A stretch of 64,000 nt of DNA, from NCBI GenBank assembly GCA_013054445.1, contig JAAMPI010000113.1, positions 1 through 64,000 on the forward strand, written 5' to 3'. Source of the stretch: Cudoniella acicularis (Eukaryota; Ascomycota; Leotiomycetes; Helotiales; Helotiaceae). Made by a program: the position numbers and the translations under genes. The first letter of the stretch is position 1. Every line of letters starts with the position of its first letter. Below the pieces are notes generated by a model, which was not told the origin of the DNA, ran no database searches, and saw nothing but the letters and a program-made list of their open reading frames with translations. Positions 1 to 10,811 of the stretch are shown one piece after another.

Positions 1-554
1 GGCGTTGTTCTCGGCAAATGTCCGAACCTTGTGGCCTGTGACCCTGCACTGCACTGCAGCCCCTTTTCTTCAGACATGACCCCAGTTACTCGAGCTCCCC
101 CCACCACATTTATTCGAGGGAAGCGGAAGCTTGAAATAATCCACTTAGCCCCTGCATAATAAAGGACCTCCTATGATCTCGAGACGTGAAGTGTCCGATC
201 TGCGAACACCATCTTGTGAACACATTCCTTTGAGGTTGACCTTCACCTCCTACTTTTAATACCGCGTTGTTTACGATACCGTGTCGCGTTGCACCGCTCT
301 AGTCCCGTTGCCTGCTTGACAGCGTGTTTTTCCTCGTCTGCAGTGTGCACCACTGACTTGGGACCCGACACTTAATCTTACCCAGATCCGCGGCGCATCT
401 GGTTCTGTGCTTGCCCCTAGGATAGTTACACCTCTCTCAAATCGGGCTCGGAAAGCGGTGTACGATTTATTTCTCGAGAGGGCTCAGAGATTCACTGCTT
501 GGGACGATCAAATCGCAAAGTCGCACATCAACTGAACTGTCACCCGCGATCAAA
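1..554 (+). promoter_or_regulatory. Upstream region and probable 5' UTR
   Basis: No gene is visible in these 554 bases, which precede the start codon at 555. Pyrimidine-rich tracts around 300-460 are compatible with a fungal core promoter and 5' UTR. No specific regulatory site can be supported. Confidence 0.4.
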
Positions 555-2631
555 ATGTCGGGAGGCGTTCGCAATTTGCGCGCCATGTTTGAGAACTCAA
601 ATAAGGAGTCGTCAGATCCCCCAGACAGAGGTCGTTCACCAGCAGGTTCGAATGGTGAGCTCTTTCCCTTTCATTGCCCAACGCACCTGCTAAATTATTT
701 TAGGTGGTGCTAGTAGTGGAACCTCACCTCGACCTCTTTCGAAAGTACGGACAAGTTTTGTGACAGTCGAACGGAACGGCCAGATGGGATTAGGTCTCAA
801 AAGGGAACCCAGTGGTGAACCAGCTACTTCACAGCGACGAACGAGTTTTAGCATTGACGAGGAGAATCCAAAGAATACGCAGGAGAGGAAACAACCGCTG
901 GCTGAGGTTGACATTAGGAATAGGAGCTCTGTGGTCGAGGACACGATACCTGAATCAGTGATGGAGACAGCGCGGCCTGAAGAAGAAAAGAAGCTGGCAA
1001 GCACAAGTGCAAACGAGAGGAAAAAGGAGACAAAGCCAGCGCCAGTGAAGGTGGAGGAGAGGAGCACAAGCGTTCACACAAATGGCGCTTCTTCAAGACC
1101 TGCCGCAGCAAAGGCCATGGCCGTAGAGAAGCCAACAGCTGTGAAGACAACAAGACCAGCACCAATATCGATTGCAAAGACATCCGTACCATTAAAGGCT
1201 TCGCCAAAGAAGAAATCACCACTTCCTAGGACACCAACCACACCCAGCAGGAGTCATGCAAAGGAACCTGCAAAGGAACCCGCAAAGAAGAAGGAAGAAG
1301 TCAAACCTGCAAAGGCTGCTTCAGCTTCGAGCCACCCTCCCAAACCAATTACCAAGCCAACTACTACAGCTGCACACGGATCTGCCCCCAAGACGAGAAT
1401 TCCGGCATCACCGCCACAAACAGGATTCAAGAAGCCAAGACCCAAATCGCCCACACGACCGGTCAAGCTTCCTGCTTCTCTTACAGCTCACACAGCTTCT
1501 TCCGGATCTAAGACGACTACGTCCCCTCCTGCTGGCCGGCAATCACTAAGCCGGGCTTCTGGAAATATTCAGCACACGAACTCTCTACAGTTGCATAATG
1601 CAGTCTCTCGCTCGCCCAGCAGAGCAAGCACAACTGCCTCGAACCATACCCTCGCCCGGAAATCTTCAACCTTGAACAAGGGTGGAAGCAGACCTTCCCT
1701 GGGCCCACCTCCTGCCGCAAGCAAGAGGTCAAACTCCAGACCAAGCTTGCCCCATACTACCGCCCCTGCTGATGATTCATTCTTGGCACGAATGATGCGA
1801 CCAACGACTGCTTCAGCACAAAAGACTGCCGAGAAACCAGCTACCACGCCACCAAAGCGAGCTCAATCAGTCAGGCGACCAGCAACAAGAGACGGGCCAT
1901 CCAGACCTCAAGATTCATCTAAGGGTAGCCCTGCCCCCAAGGCAATTTCGAAATCAGCAGCTCCAGCGAAGACTGTTGCCAAACTGGAGAACCCAATTAC
2001 AAAAGCACCTGAAGTTGCCCAGCCTGGCCCCGTAGACGAGGAATCGAAGGCCACCCCGGAGGAGCCGGTTAAGGAAGAGCAGACGGAGGACCCAGAAGTC
2101 GTCGAGGCGCCGGTTGCAATAGAGGTTGCCGAAGGAGCTGTCGCAAAGCCTGTGGGGGAAGAGAAAGCAGAGGCCGAGGAGGTGCCAAAGATCGAGCCTG
2201 AAGTTGTAGAAGCCGAGAAGGAAGAAGAGAAGGCAGAGTCCATTGTTCCAGAGGCCGAAAAGGAGGAGCCAGTTGAGAAGGAGTCCGAACCGGTTGAACC
2301 ATCATCAGCAACCATCGAGGAGCCAGTTCCAGCTGCGGAGGAAATCAAAGAAGAGATACCCGAAGTTCCGGCAGTCAGTGAGGAGAAGGAGGATGCACCA
2401 GTTGTTGCCAAAGCAGAGGAGACCGCAGCTCCCAAAGAACCTCCCCCAGATATTGTTGAGGCGCCAGCGAAAGAGGGACCCGCGGAGCCAGAGACTGTCG
2501 CTTCACCGGCCGAGAGCAAATCCCTAATCGTCGACGAGGATCCAGAAGATATGAAGGCCAGGGAGGAAATTGCAAAATTGAATGCTGAATTCGCCAGAGT
2601 TGCAGCTGAGGAGGAAGCCCAAGCCAACTAG
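555..2631 (+). CDS. Hypothetical disordered Pro/Ala/Ser/Lys-rich protein
   Basis: This is a two-exon gene: exon 1 at 555-654, a 49-nt intron at 655-703 (GTGAGC donor, TAG acceptor, GCTAAAT branch-like site), and exon 2 at 704-2631, giving about 675 aa. The short first exon gives the N-terminus MSGGVRNLRAMFENSNKE, a motif I associate with conserved ascomycete proteins of unknown role. Residues 60-430 are low-complexity basic and rich in P, S, T, A and K. Residues 430-650 are rich in E, V, A and P. The last 30 residues look like a short helix. There is no signal peptide, membrane segment or catalytic motif. A cytoskeletal or scaffold role is possible from composition alone, but I do not recognise the function. 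A long antisense frame over the C-terminal part is a shadow of the codon bias. Confidence 0.85.
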
Positions 2632-3899
2632 TCCATTTTTTGAAGATATCAGGTGATGGAGTCTTTTAAGGAGGGTGGGAGATGAAATTTGTAAACTGCG
2701 GACGGATTGTAGTTTCAGTGGTTCGTTGGCTAGTGTAAGAGCATCAAACATTCAATAGTATGAGTAGGTAGCATCGAAATCGAGAGCCCCTTTCCACCTC
2801 ATTCTTTTCCTCTTCTTGTCTGTGCTTTCCCGCAGATGTATATTAGGGACCAGAAATTAAGAAGTGGCTTTTTCTCTTTTTTCCATGTTTGTTAAAACTT
2901 TTCAATTCCTTGCTAGTTCTCCTACACTTACTTTATAGTGCTTGCCTCTGCTTACATTGATCGGTCGGCATACACAAAAAGCCACTCAATTGGTCGAGAT
3001 TTACGACAGGGATCCAGTTCTTACTCAGCCTCATGAATTACGAGCGAGCATTTTATTGTGGCGGTTTCAATATACGGGTAAACAGGATGATTAACAAGCA
3101 TTACATCCCAAATTCTATTTTTATGTAAAGGATTTTTCGCGTCGTATAAACCTACCACATCCGTTCTTCATCTCGCGTTTTGAAAAATTCCTTCTTCCTG
3201 CTTGTGAATCACGATTCATCAAGTTCAAGGTCGCAGCTCGCGATCTCACGACGACGCAAACTTGGAGCAGTAAAGTCTATCTGAAATGTTGAGATATATT
3301 GCGATGAATGCGGGCACTTTAAAAAAAAAAACAAGAAAAAGTGGTGAACGAGATGGGAAAATTGCTTCGGACTTCGAAAGCAGCTTAGCCGGTCGATGCA
3401 TTGCCATCAGTTGCAATGCGACTTCAAAATGGTTTCTTTCATGCCTTATACTCACTATTCTTCCTTTGTAGTATTAATTCCAAAATCCGTCCTATATTTC
3501 ATGTATTTGTTTCTCGTTTCAAGTTTTCGGAGATCAACGCACTGCGCAGCGCTCCTTCGCATCCTATCAGTCTTTAAGTCCCTCACAAGCCCATCTCCAG
3601 CTTACAAGCGAGCAGGAACCTCCTCTTTTGGTCAGATCCACCACAGTATTCAGGAATGATCCATGTAATCATTTACGATTTCTGTGCGGCCGCCAAATAG
3701 GATCGAATCCATCTGAACATAACCCTTTCATTCATAAGAGGGGCTTTCTTCTGGAATGAGAGCCTAGTAGCTTCAACCGTTTCATTTTTTCATTTCTTGT
3801 TTTTGTTCATTCATTCATTCCTTACTTACATTCATTGCTTGATTTTAACAGTCTCTACATCTCCAGTGCTTCACGCAACTTTCTAGCAAAGTTGAAAAA
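2632..3899. other. Intergenic region
   Basis: This holds the 3' UTR of the upstream gene and the promoter of the secreted-protein gene. I see an A10 run at about 3321, and pyrimidine-rich, CATT-repeat-like sequence at 3780-3840 just before the start codon at 3900. No other gene can be supported. Confidence 0.5.
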
Positions 3900-4709
3900 A
3901 TGCGTTTCGAATCAATTGCTCTCCTTGCTCTTGGCGCCTGTGGCGCCATTGCAGCGCCAACGGAGAATCTCTTACAAGCTCGCCAGCCAATTCATGTTGA
4001 TCCGATCCCACCATTTGGGTCACCGGCACCAGCAAAGTCATCAGCTGTAGCACCAGCTGCACCACCAGCAAGCGCCGTGCCATCCGCAGTACCTTCAAGT
4101 GCCCCAGTCGCCCCAGTCATTGCATCCAGCTCAGTTCCAGCAGCATCAAGTGCTCCAATCGCAGCTAGCTCTGGAGTCCCAGCTCCAGGTAGCCAATACA
4201 ATGGGCCTCCGCCAGTCTCTGCGAGCTCATTTTCCGCTCTTCCAAGCTCAGCATTCTCGAACTCACCAGCTCAAATCTCTTCCATTGTCATCCCCAGTTC
4301 ATTTGGAACGGCGCCAACCGCGTCGACATGGACAAAACATCATCACAAGTGGCCCGGAGGACCAGGACCGGTTGTTCACAAAACAATTAGGACCTTCACG
4401 AGGTCGCAAACGGTCACTGCGTTGACAACTGTGAACGCTCCAGGTGCAGCTTCTACACCCGTGACTGGCCTCCCGGCAGCATCGTCCGTGCCGGTTGAAT
4501 CATCCTCAGCACCCCTGGCCGTCCCAACCTTACCCCCCACCCTACCCGCGTCCTCATCGCCCATCGCCCTCCCATCATCAGCACCAGCATCCGTCGCTCC
4601 AGTTTTAGCACCGGCCTCCTCCGCTCCCGGTCCAGTATCACCGAGAGTACGAAAAGAGCTCTCTACGCCAGCTCGTTGGCTCTGGCAAAAAAATGGCGAC
4701 GCTGCTTGA
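3900..4709 (+). CDS. Secreted Ser/Pro/Ala-rich protein, 3' end replaced by NLR sequence
   Basis: The frame encodes 269 aa. Residues 1-19 form a classical signal peptide (MRFESIALLALGACGAIAA) with likely cleavage before APTENL. The mature part is low-complexity Ser/Ala/Pro/Val in degenerate APxSS repeats, with a small His/Lys-containing island near residues 145-155. This is typical of fungal cell-wall or GPI-anchored mucin-like proteins. No GPI signal or terminal hydrophobic segment remains. From about 4634 the composition changes abruptly and the last 25 residues are out-of-frame reading of the NACHT gene that follows. The start is set by the AAAA-ATG context at 3900. I conclude the gene was truncated by a rearrangement; a native C-terminus of this form is the less likely alternative. 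Confidence 0.7.
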   Translation: MRFESIALLALGACGAIAAPTENLLQARQPIHVDPIPPFGSPAPAKSSAVAPAAPPASAVPSAVPSSAPVAPVIASSSVPAASSAPIAASSGVPAPGSQYNGPPPVSASSFSALPSSAFSNSPAQISSIVIPSSFGTAPTASTWTKHHHKWPGGPGPVVHKTIRTFTRSQTVTALTTVNAPGAASTPVTGLPAASSVPVESSSAPLAVPTLPPTLPASSSPIALPSSAPASVAPVLAPASSAPGPVSPRVRKELSTPARWLWQKNGDAA

Positions 4710-7071
4710 TGGCATTCATAAGGACCTCCGAGATTTCATGGCCCTGCAGAAGAACGCACGAATAGATGACCAGGACACAGAATGCCTCCAGGCCCTTTTC
4801 GTGATGGATCCCCAAGATGATATGGATCTCATTCAGAGGAAGCAGAAGGAAGAATTGTTCGACCATGCGCAAAAATGGATCCTCGATACGAATGAGTACG
4901 CAACATTCACCAATTGGAGCATGGACGAACCTGCCAAACAGCCATCCCGATTGCTGTGGATCAAAGGTCCGGCTGGCACAGGGAAGACAATGCTCTTGAT
5001 CGGGATCATTCGCCAACTCTCGGGCCAATACGCCGTGCTTTCGCCCAATGTCTCGCACTTTTTCTGTCAAGACACTACTGACAAGGCACATAAGAACGCA
5101 ACGGACATCCTAAAATCCCTTGTCTGGATGTTACTTATTCAACAACCACATCTCATCTCGCATTTACGAACGGAACACAGGCAGAAAGGCAGTCTCCTTT
5201 TCAGCGATGCGAGGGCATTTGTTGCTGTATCTCGTGTATTTAAACGCATACTGAGTGATCCTCGTTTATCAGCGACGTATTTCATCGTCGATGCCCTTGA
5301 CGAGTGTGATGATTCATTGGAAGACCTTCTTGAGCTGATTTCGACTTCCCTTGAGCTCACTGATAAAGTCAAATGGCTAGTCTCTAGCCGTCCGGAGGTC
5401 AACGTTCTCGCCAGGCTTGAGGATCTGGACGCCAAGAATCTGGACACCGTAGGGAATCTAATGGAGCTAGACGCCCAACGTCTGGAAGGTCCTGTCAACA
5501 TATACATCGACTACAAGCTCTCCATTCTGAAGAAAAAGGTCGGTTATAACGAGACTACTCTGGCCGAGGTTTCAAATCTGGTACGCCAACAAGCCAAGAA
5601 TACGTTCCTCTGGATTGCTCTCGTGTTCAAAGAACTTAATAAAGTGAAGGGATGGGACGCTGTCCGGATCGTCGAAAAGATTCCTTCCGGCTTATCAGAG
5701 CTCTATGAACATATGATGACCAGGATTGAGCGCGGGGTCGACGAGGATCGGCAGCGCTGTCAGAACGTGCTTGCGGCTACTTTTCTTGCGTACCGCTCAC
5801 TCTCCCTCACCGAGCTTACGGTTCTCGCTGGTTTGTCACGCGAGATGACACAGACGATTGTTGACAAATGTGGTTCATTCTTGACAATTACGAGGGAAAC
5901 AGTTACGGGGGAAACAGTCTCCCTGATCCACAAGTCGGCCAAGGACTACCTGGATGCGAATTACACATCGAAGCTTCAGAAGGGTGGAGTTGTTCAGGGG
6001 CATGCGGACATTAGCAGACGCTCAATCGATGCAATATCCAAATTGCAAAAAAATATCTACTCCCTGCACCCTGGGTCCGGGTTAGAAGATATAACGGTCC
6101 CAAGCCCAGATCCACTAGAAGGACTCCAATACTGCTGTATCTACTGGATTCAGCACCTTCAAAAGAGTGATGCTAAGCTTTACGACTACGACCAAGTTTA
6201 TCTGTTCCTACGGAAACATCTCCTTCACTGGCTTGAAGCACTTGGCTGGATGGGGAAGACTTCTGAAGGGATTCTTGCAATACTCTTATTAGAGGCTCAA
6301 ATTTCAGTAAGCTTTCTTTACGATATTTCTAGCAAATCTTGACTAATGTATACGAAGACCGAGAAAAGTCCTAATCTATATGTATTCGTCCATGATGCAA
6401 AGCGATTTGCCTTATTCAACCGGTTAGTGATTGAACAGGCGCCCCTCCAACTATACTCTTCAGCCCTTGTCTTTGCTCCAGAGAGAAGTCTCATTCGGAG
6501 AGAGTTTGAGGTGGAGATACCAGCTTGGATTCAAAGAAAACCGAAAGTACAAACAAACTGGAACGCTACACTACAGACGCTCGAGGGCCATACAGNCNNG
6601 GTCTCGTCAGTCGCCTTCTCGCCNGACGGCAAGCANGTCGTGTCTGGCTCGNACGATAANACGGTCCGGCTNTGGGACGCTGTCACGGGAGCGGCGCTAC
6701 AGTCGCTAGAGGGCCATACAGCCTCGGTCTCGTTAGTCGCCTTCTCGCCGGACGGCAAGCAAGTCGTGTCTGGCTCCGACGACGACACGGTCCGGCTATG
6801 GGACGCCGTCACTGGAGTGCTACTACAGACGCTCGAGGGCCATACAAGCATGGTCTCCCCAGTCGCCTTCTCGCCCCATGGCAGGCAGGTGAATACTCTA
6901 CTTGTGTCAAATAATTGGGTAGTAGAAGGAGGCACAAAAATTCTCTGGCTACCTCCTGAATACCGACAACCAATTTGTATAGCTGTTTGGAACCAAAGTC
7001 TTGTCTTAGGATACTTATCAGGGAGAGTTTCTATTATCGGATTTAAAGAAGGGTCAAAGGCGATATACTAG
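4693..7071 (+). CDS. NACHT-WD40 NLR immune-receptor protein, N-terminally truncated
   Basis: Two exons encode about 775 aa. The apparent in-frame TGA at 6340 lies inside a 51-nt phase-0 intron, 6307-6357 (GTAAGC donor, GACTAAT branch site, AAG acceptor). Splicing joins LEAQIS to TEKSPN and restores a continuous frame. The NACHT NTPase follows residue 80: Walker A GPAGTGKT near residue 95, Walker B FIVDALDECD near 200. A helical linker leads to 126-bp WD40 units from 6580, each with GH and WD dipeptides, and then the conserved post-WD40 tail with LWLPPEYR. Ten ambiguous bases lie in the first WD40 unit. The N-terminal effector domain expected of this family is absent: upstream codons in this frame read as NLR-like back to about 4634, then become the secreted-protein repeat. 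It may be functional without an effector domain, or a relic. Confidence 0.8.
6580..6895 (+). repeat. 126-bp WD40-coding tandem repeats
   Basis: Units start at 6580, 6706 and 6832, exactly 126 bp (42 codons) apart, and are nearly identical at DNA level; the third is cut short by the tail. All ten N calls of the receptor gene (6596-6672) fall in the first unit. This suggests that reads from several near-identical units were collapsed, so the true copy number may be higher. Confidence 0.85.
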
Positions 7072-7149
7072 GGACTAGTCTAGTACTTATTATCAGCGTT
7101 CTAATAGCCTTAAATTTAATACCTTTTCTCCTTTTATCTCTATTTCATA

Positions 7150-7715
7150 GAAGGTTAAGGGGAGCGTGTGCCTTTATAAATAAGGCATCCGAATCGTTAC
7201 GAACGTCGAAAAAGACCTTTGGGATCTTTTCGTCCTGAAGGATATCCTTTAGCGTCTTCCCTTTAATGCCAGTGGTGTTGAACGCTTGTGAACCTAGCAA
7301 ATGCACATCGATAAGACAGACGCGTACGGCAGAGGTTTACGCCGTCGAGATCGATGTACATGGTTGGCTCGTACGGCTCTGGTGGTGCATGGCGCAAGAT
7401 GAGCCAGTCGACTAGATCGCCGATTTGCTTCGCTGTGTTGATAATCTCTGTCTTGATGTCCCTTATACTTATGGCAAGTCAATTCCAACGTTTTTCCGGG
7501 GCGATGAACCAAGGTTCAGCTTGGCACGAAAATTCTGAGGACTCTGTCTGGGTTATTTAACGGAAACAAACCACAGGCATCCCATGCCGCTGTGATACTT
7601 CTCTTCGTGTGGGTCGTTCCAATCGAGACACTTGCTGGAATTGATGAAGACGTCGTTAGAAAGACTTCGACCAGATGCTTTTGAGTTGGAAGTGAACGGC
7701 TTCAAATATTAAGTC
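7150..7715 (-). pseudogene. 3'-5' exonuclease-like gene remnant
   Basis: On the minus strand the peptide MYIDLDGVNLCR (around 7350) resembles the ExoI motif of fungal DnaQ/Rrp6-like 3'-5' exonucleases. It is followed in another frame by LIDVHLLGSQAFNTTGIKG and KVFFDVRNDSDAL (7280-7150), which match the next conserved segments of the same family. The two parts are joined by a frame change with about 17 codons missing between them, so the gene has an internal deletion. RIP damage is light here compared with sequence further right. Upstream minus-strand sequence to 7715 keeps protein-like composition but is not recognised. Confidence 0.5.
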
Positions 7716-7946
7716 GATGAAATCGATAAAGGGCTTAGACGCAACTAGTACAAAGCAGAAAAAAAACATATATGTTAGTGTAAAAAGAAAATATAATAAC
7801 GTGACTACTGAAACAAAACGGAATGGAAAAAATATTAATCCGTACGGAATAACTTATGACCGAAGCCTACGCACTCTCTTCTCTTCGAAGAACCTTCTTA
7901 TTTAGTGTTCCACTAAATTTCGAAGGCACTTTACGTGAGTTTCGTA

Positions 7947-8243
7947 TCCCTTCGTCTGGTGAGACATTGCCACGTTAGCGGCCGCACGCGAAATATCCCC
8001 TATTTTGTGATGGGTTACACCCTGAGTGAGATTCGAGTGCCTAAGGCACTAGTATTCATATTTAGGGAGAGAGAGCCCTTCAGCCCTTTTAGCTCTCTAG
8101 TTTGTCCTTCTTGTACATAGAACGAATCCTACCTGTTGAACAAACGCGTACGACCCCGTGACATATTTGGTCAGAATATGATATGAATAAGGGATATTTC
8201 GCATGAGGCCGCTAACGTGGCAATGTCTCACCAGACGAAGGGA
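7947..8243. mobile_element. MITE with about 55-bp terminal inverted repeats
   Basis: The left arm begins TCCCTTCGTCTGGTGAGACA at 7947. Its reverse complement ends at 8243. About 55 bp match with roughly three mismatches, of which at least two are C/T differences. The element is 297 bp, flanked on both sides by TA, as expected for a Tc1/mariner-type target duplication, and its interior (about 185 bp) is non-coding. It is therefore best called a non-autonomous element. The family name is unknown. Confidence 0.8.
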
Positions 8244-8249
8244 TAATAT

Positions 8250-8940
8250 CCAATATTATACGATTAATTTAGCGCAGCTGTAAATGCAATATTATGTAAG
8301 CACTTTCTTCGCTTATTAAGATGCTTGGCGTATTATATACCTCCTCCTACTTTGTCCGGATAAATCCAGTATATAGGTTTCCTTATGCTCTATGTTTTCA
8401 AAGCTTAGAGCTATATTCTTTCTTAATAGGAGCTTTATTCTAGGGTCCCGAAATTTGGAGGCAGGCCAATGATTATAATAGAGCAGGGGGGAATAGCAGA
8501 AAGGACTTTTAATACCGTTGACGAGAATATCGATAATATAATTACAATTATAGTATTTTCTTATTATAAACTGAATCCTTATAGAGAAATAGCCAAAGAA
8601 CAAGAGCGAACTAATTATAGCTTTATATATTTATGTGGTAGAGATTTAAGACCCCCAAACCATGAAGTCGTTCCGGTACGTAGGGTTTTCCGCCACGTAG
8701 AGATAGACGTTATCAATCGATGCTTTTATTATATAAGATACCATATATGCGATTGCCTTCCCTCGTGTATTTAGTTTGTATATCAAACGGGGTCAGAGAA
8801 GGCCTTTTATAATGCCGTATTTGCAAGCGCTAAAATAGTAGACAGAGAAATAACAGCCGCAATTTTAACACCGGCACAGAAATAACGATCAATAACTACC
8901 GTAGTCCAGTCATTAATAACTAGAGGTGTTTCTATTCGCA
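8250..8940. other. RIP-degraded sequence, no recognisable gene
   Basis: AT-rich with short open frames on both strands, none of which resembles a protein family I know. It lies between the MITE and the membrane-protein ghost. Probably eroded intergenic or transposon sequence. Confidence 0.4.
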
Positions 8941-8949
8941 ACTTACCTT

Positions 8950-9658
8950 GAGCTCTTAGAGCACTTCTTTTTTACCCTCGGGCTTCTTACGTCTGGCAAC
9001 CTGTCTATCTTTTAGTGTCTTAATTTTCTCCAGAAGCCAACTATAGACCAAGAATAACACAAACATAGATCCCGTACAGATGCCGCTCACGGCGAGGGTA
9101 ATCTTGGCTGTTACAGACCAATGATTATTATAAGCTGTTATAACATTGACTAACGTGGTGAGTAAGCCAACGAGCGAGTTGAGCAGGCCCGGCCTTTACT
9201 ATATTAGTTCTCTATATATCTAGTACCAATGTGAACACTCACAAGAATATCTGTCTAGTTAGCCAAACATACTCCTTACGCCATTTCTTCTAGAGCCAAC
9301 ACGTTCTAACAATCCTAATGCTATACATGACTCCTGCCATTAGCAGAAGCGGAACGTTCTAGACCGTTTTTTAAACAATCTCTCCGCCTTTACTACTACT
9401 AAGCGTAGTAGAATGTTTGAGGGAAGTAATAGTGCCGGGCAACACAACGAATCCGGCTAACATAAGCCAGGAAAAGAGAGCCGTAAGGATATTATCTGCT
9501 ATAGGCACTTTATTAGCTTGGGTATATATTTCTATATAGGGAGTAGGGGCCTCGTTATTAGTAGAACACTCCTCCTTTTCCCCTGCTTCAGACATGATAT
9601 AAGATTTAGTCAAGGGATGGTCAGGAACCGATAAACAAGTACGCTCCGCTTCCGCCAC
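8950..9658 (-). pseudogene. Multi-pass membrane protein, degraded
   Basis: The intact N-terminal stretch of 95 codons (9658 to 9371) contains a first membrane segment (ILTALFSWLMLAGFVVLPG) and a cytosolic SLKHSTTLSSSKGG loop. In the same frame follow two stops (TAA, TAG) where Gln is expected, a second hydrophobic segment, a probable intron (GTGAGT...ATAG, about 9240-9185), a third hydrophobic segment around 9140-9040, and a basic tail rich in Lys and Arg. I recognise it as a conserved three- to four-TM fungal protein of unknown function. Two TAA/TAG codons and no frameshift point to RIP as the cause. It lies on the same strand as the three ghosts to its right. Confidence 0.6.
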
Positions 9659-9949
9659 CTTTTACTAAAGCAAAGAGGCGACATGTTAGGGTATAGCACT
9701 CGCTTTAATAATTCCGAGTGTTTCTATTTTAGTCGAGGGCTATATTAAGTTCCCTTGATTTGTTATAGTTACATTTCTAGGCCGTATCAAGCTCCTAACT
9801 AAAGACTAGTAGCCTAATCGATCAAATAGTATAAAAGAGCCTAATCTTTGAGTTTTATAAGTATTAGAACCTAGATAGCCCCCGACTATAAGGCGATCTC
9901 GGCCGGCATAACTATATCACTTTATATAAAGGCGATGCTACCGGAAGAA

Positions 9950-10811
9950 CGCTTAGGCAACCTGTCGCGTCTCTTCTTAGCCCCTCCTTTATAAAATCTA
10001 GTATAGCTTCCTGAAATATTTTACCTCTTGGCATAAAGTAAGCACCTGGATAGTATACGATCAAACGATTCTTATACCTCCTTGCTAACTTTAGCGTATG
10101 ATCCTCGGGTATGATCGGATCAAAATTCCCGACAAAATATAATATAGGTGTCTAAATTCGCGGATAGTATAGAGATTTATACTAAGGGTGAGATAATATA
10201 AATCCGCTATAGCAGATAGCAAAATAAAATGGCGGTAGGAGTAGCTATATACTATATTAGTCCTGCTTATCGAGTATATATATTTAGATCTATACTAGAG
10301 TTAAAATATAGAAAGAACATACGCTTAAATCGATCTAGAAGCTTTATATAAGCTCGGGGGATGCTCGACGTTCTACTAGAGATACTAATATATGAGCTGT
10401 GGCTATACTAGTAGAGAATCTAACAATTCCTATAAATAGACCTGTCGTCCGGATTACTTCGAGCATATAACGAATCGTTTGTCTATAGCCTTATATCACT
10501 TCCGTCATATAATCTCCAAATCCCCAAGTCTAGGCGTTAAAGTCTCCTTCCTCTCTAGTAATTGAACCCGTAGGCTAGATACGATATGGTGTAGTAGGAT
10601 AAAACAACTCAACTCTACCTAGGAAAGATAGGCAAGCGTTCTAGAGGAGATTCTTAAAGAATCGAGTCTTACTTTCAAATGATTCTCTCGATTCTGCGTT
10701 TCCTATAAGTGTAGAGCAGTAAGCATACAGTTGTATAGTTCCGTACTATTATCTGACGAGGCACATACCGTAGAGCATCAGTACTTTTGCTTTTTGATAA
10801 ACCCTAGCCAT
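9950..10811 (-). pseudogene. FSH1-type serine hydrolase, degraded
   Basis: The minus-strand frame starts with an ATG at 10811 followed by KVLMLYG, the beta-1 strand and oxyanion region of FSH1 hydrolases with the usual His changed to Tyr. It continues with a PTTPYR-like segment near 10,610 and then RFSTS near 10,400. In this family the nucleophile elbow reads G-F-S-x-G, so both glycines have been replaced (Gly to Arg and Gly to Ser, both G-to-A) while Ser remains. The C-terminal part (PILYFVGNFDPIIPEDHT, then VVYYPGAYFMP-like sequence near 10,100) matches the Asp and His regions, with His replaced. FSH1/LovG-like hydrolases often accompany secondary-metabolite clusters; here an MFS transporter ghost is next on the same strand. 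Not functional as it stands. Confidence 0.65.

Noticed and set aside
1908..2627. 239-codon antisense Ser-rich frame
   Set aside because: It is the complement of the Glu/Pro/Ala-rich tail of the plus-strand gene; composition alone keeps it open.
6340..6342. TGA as a nonsense mutation in the NLR gene
   Set aside because: It lies inside a good 51-nt intron whose removal restores the family sequence.
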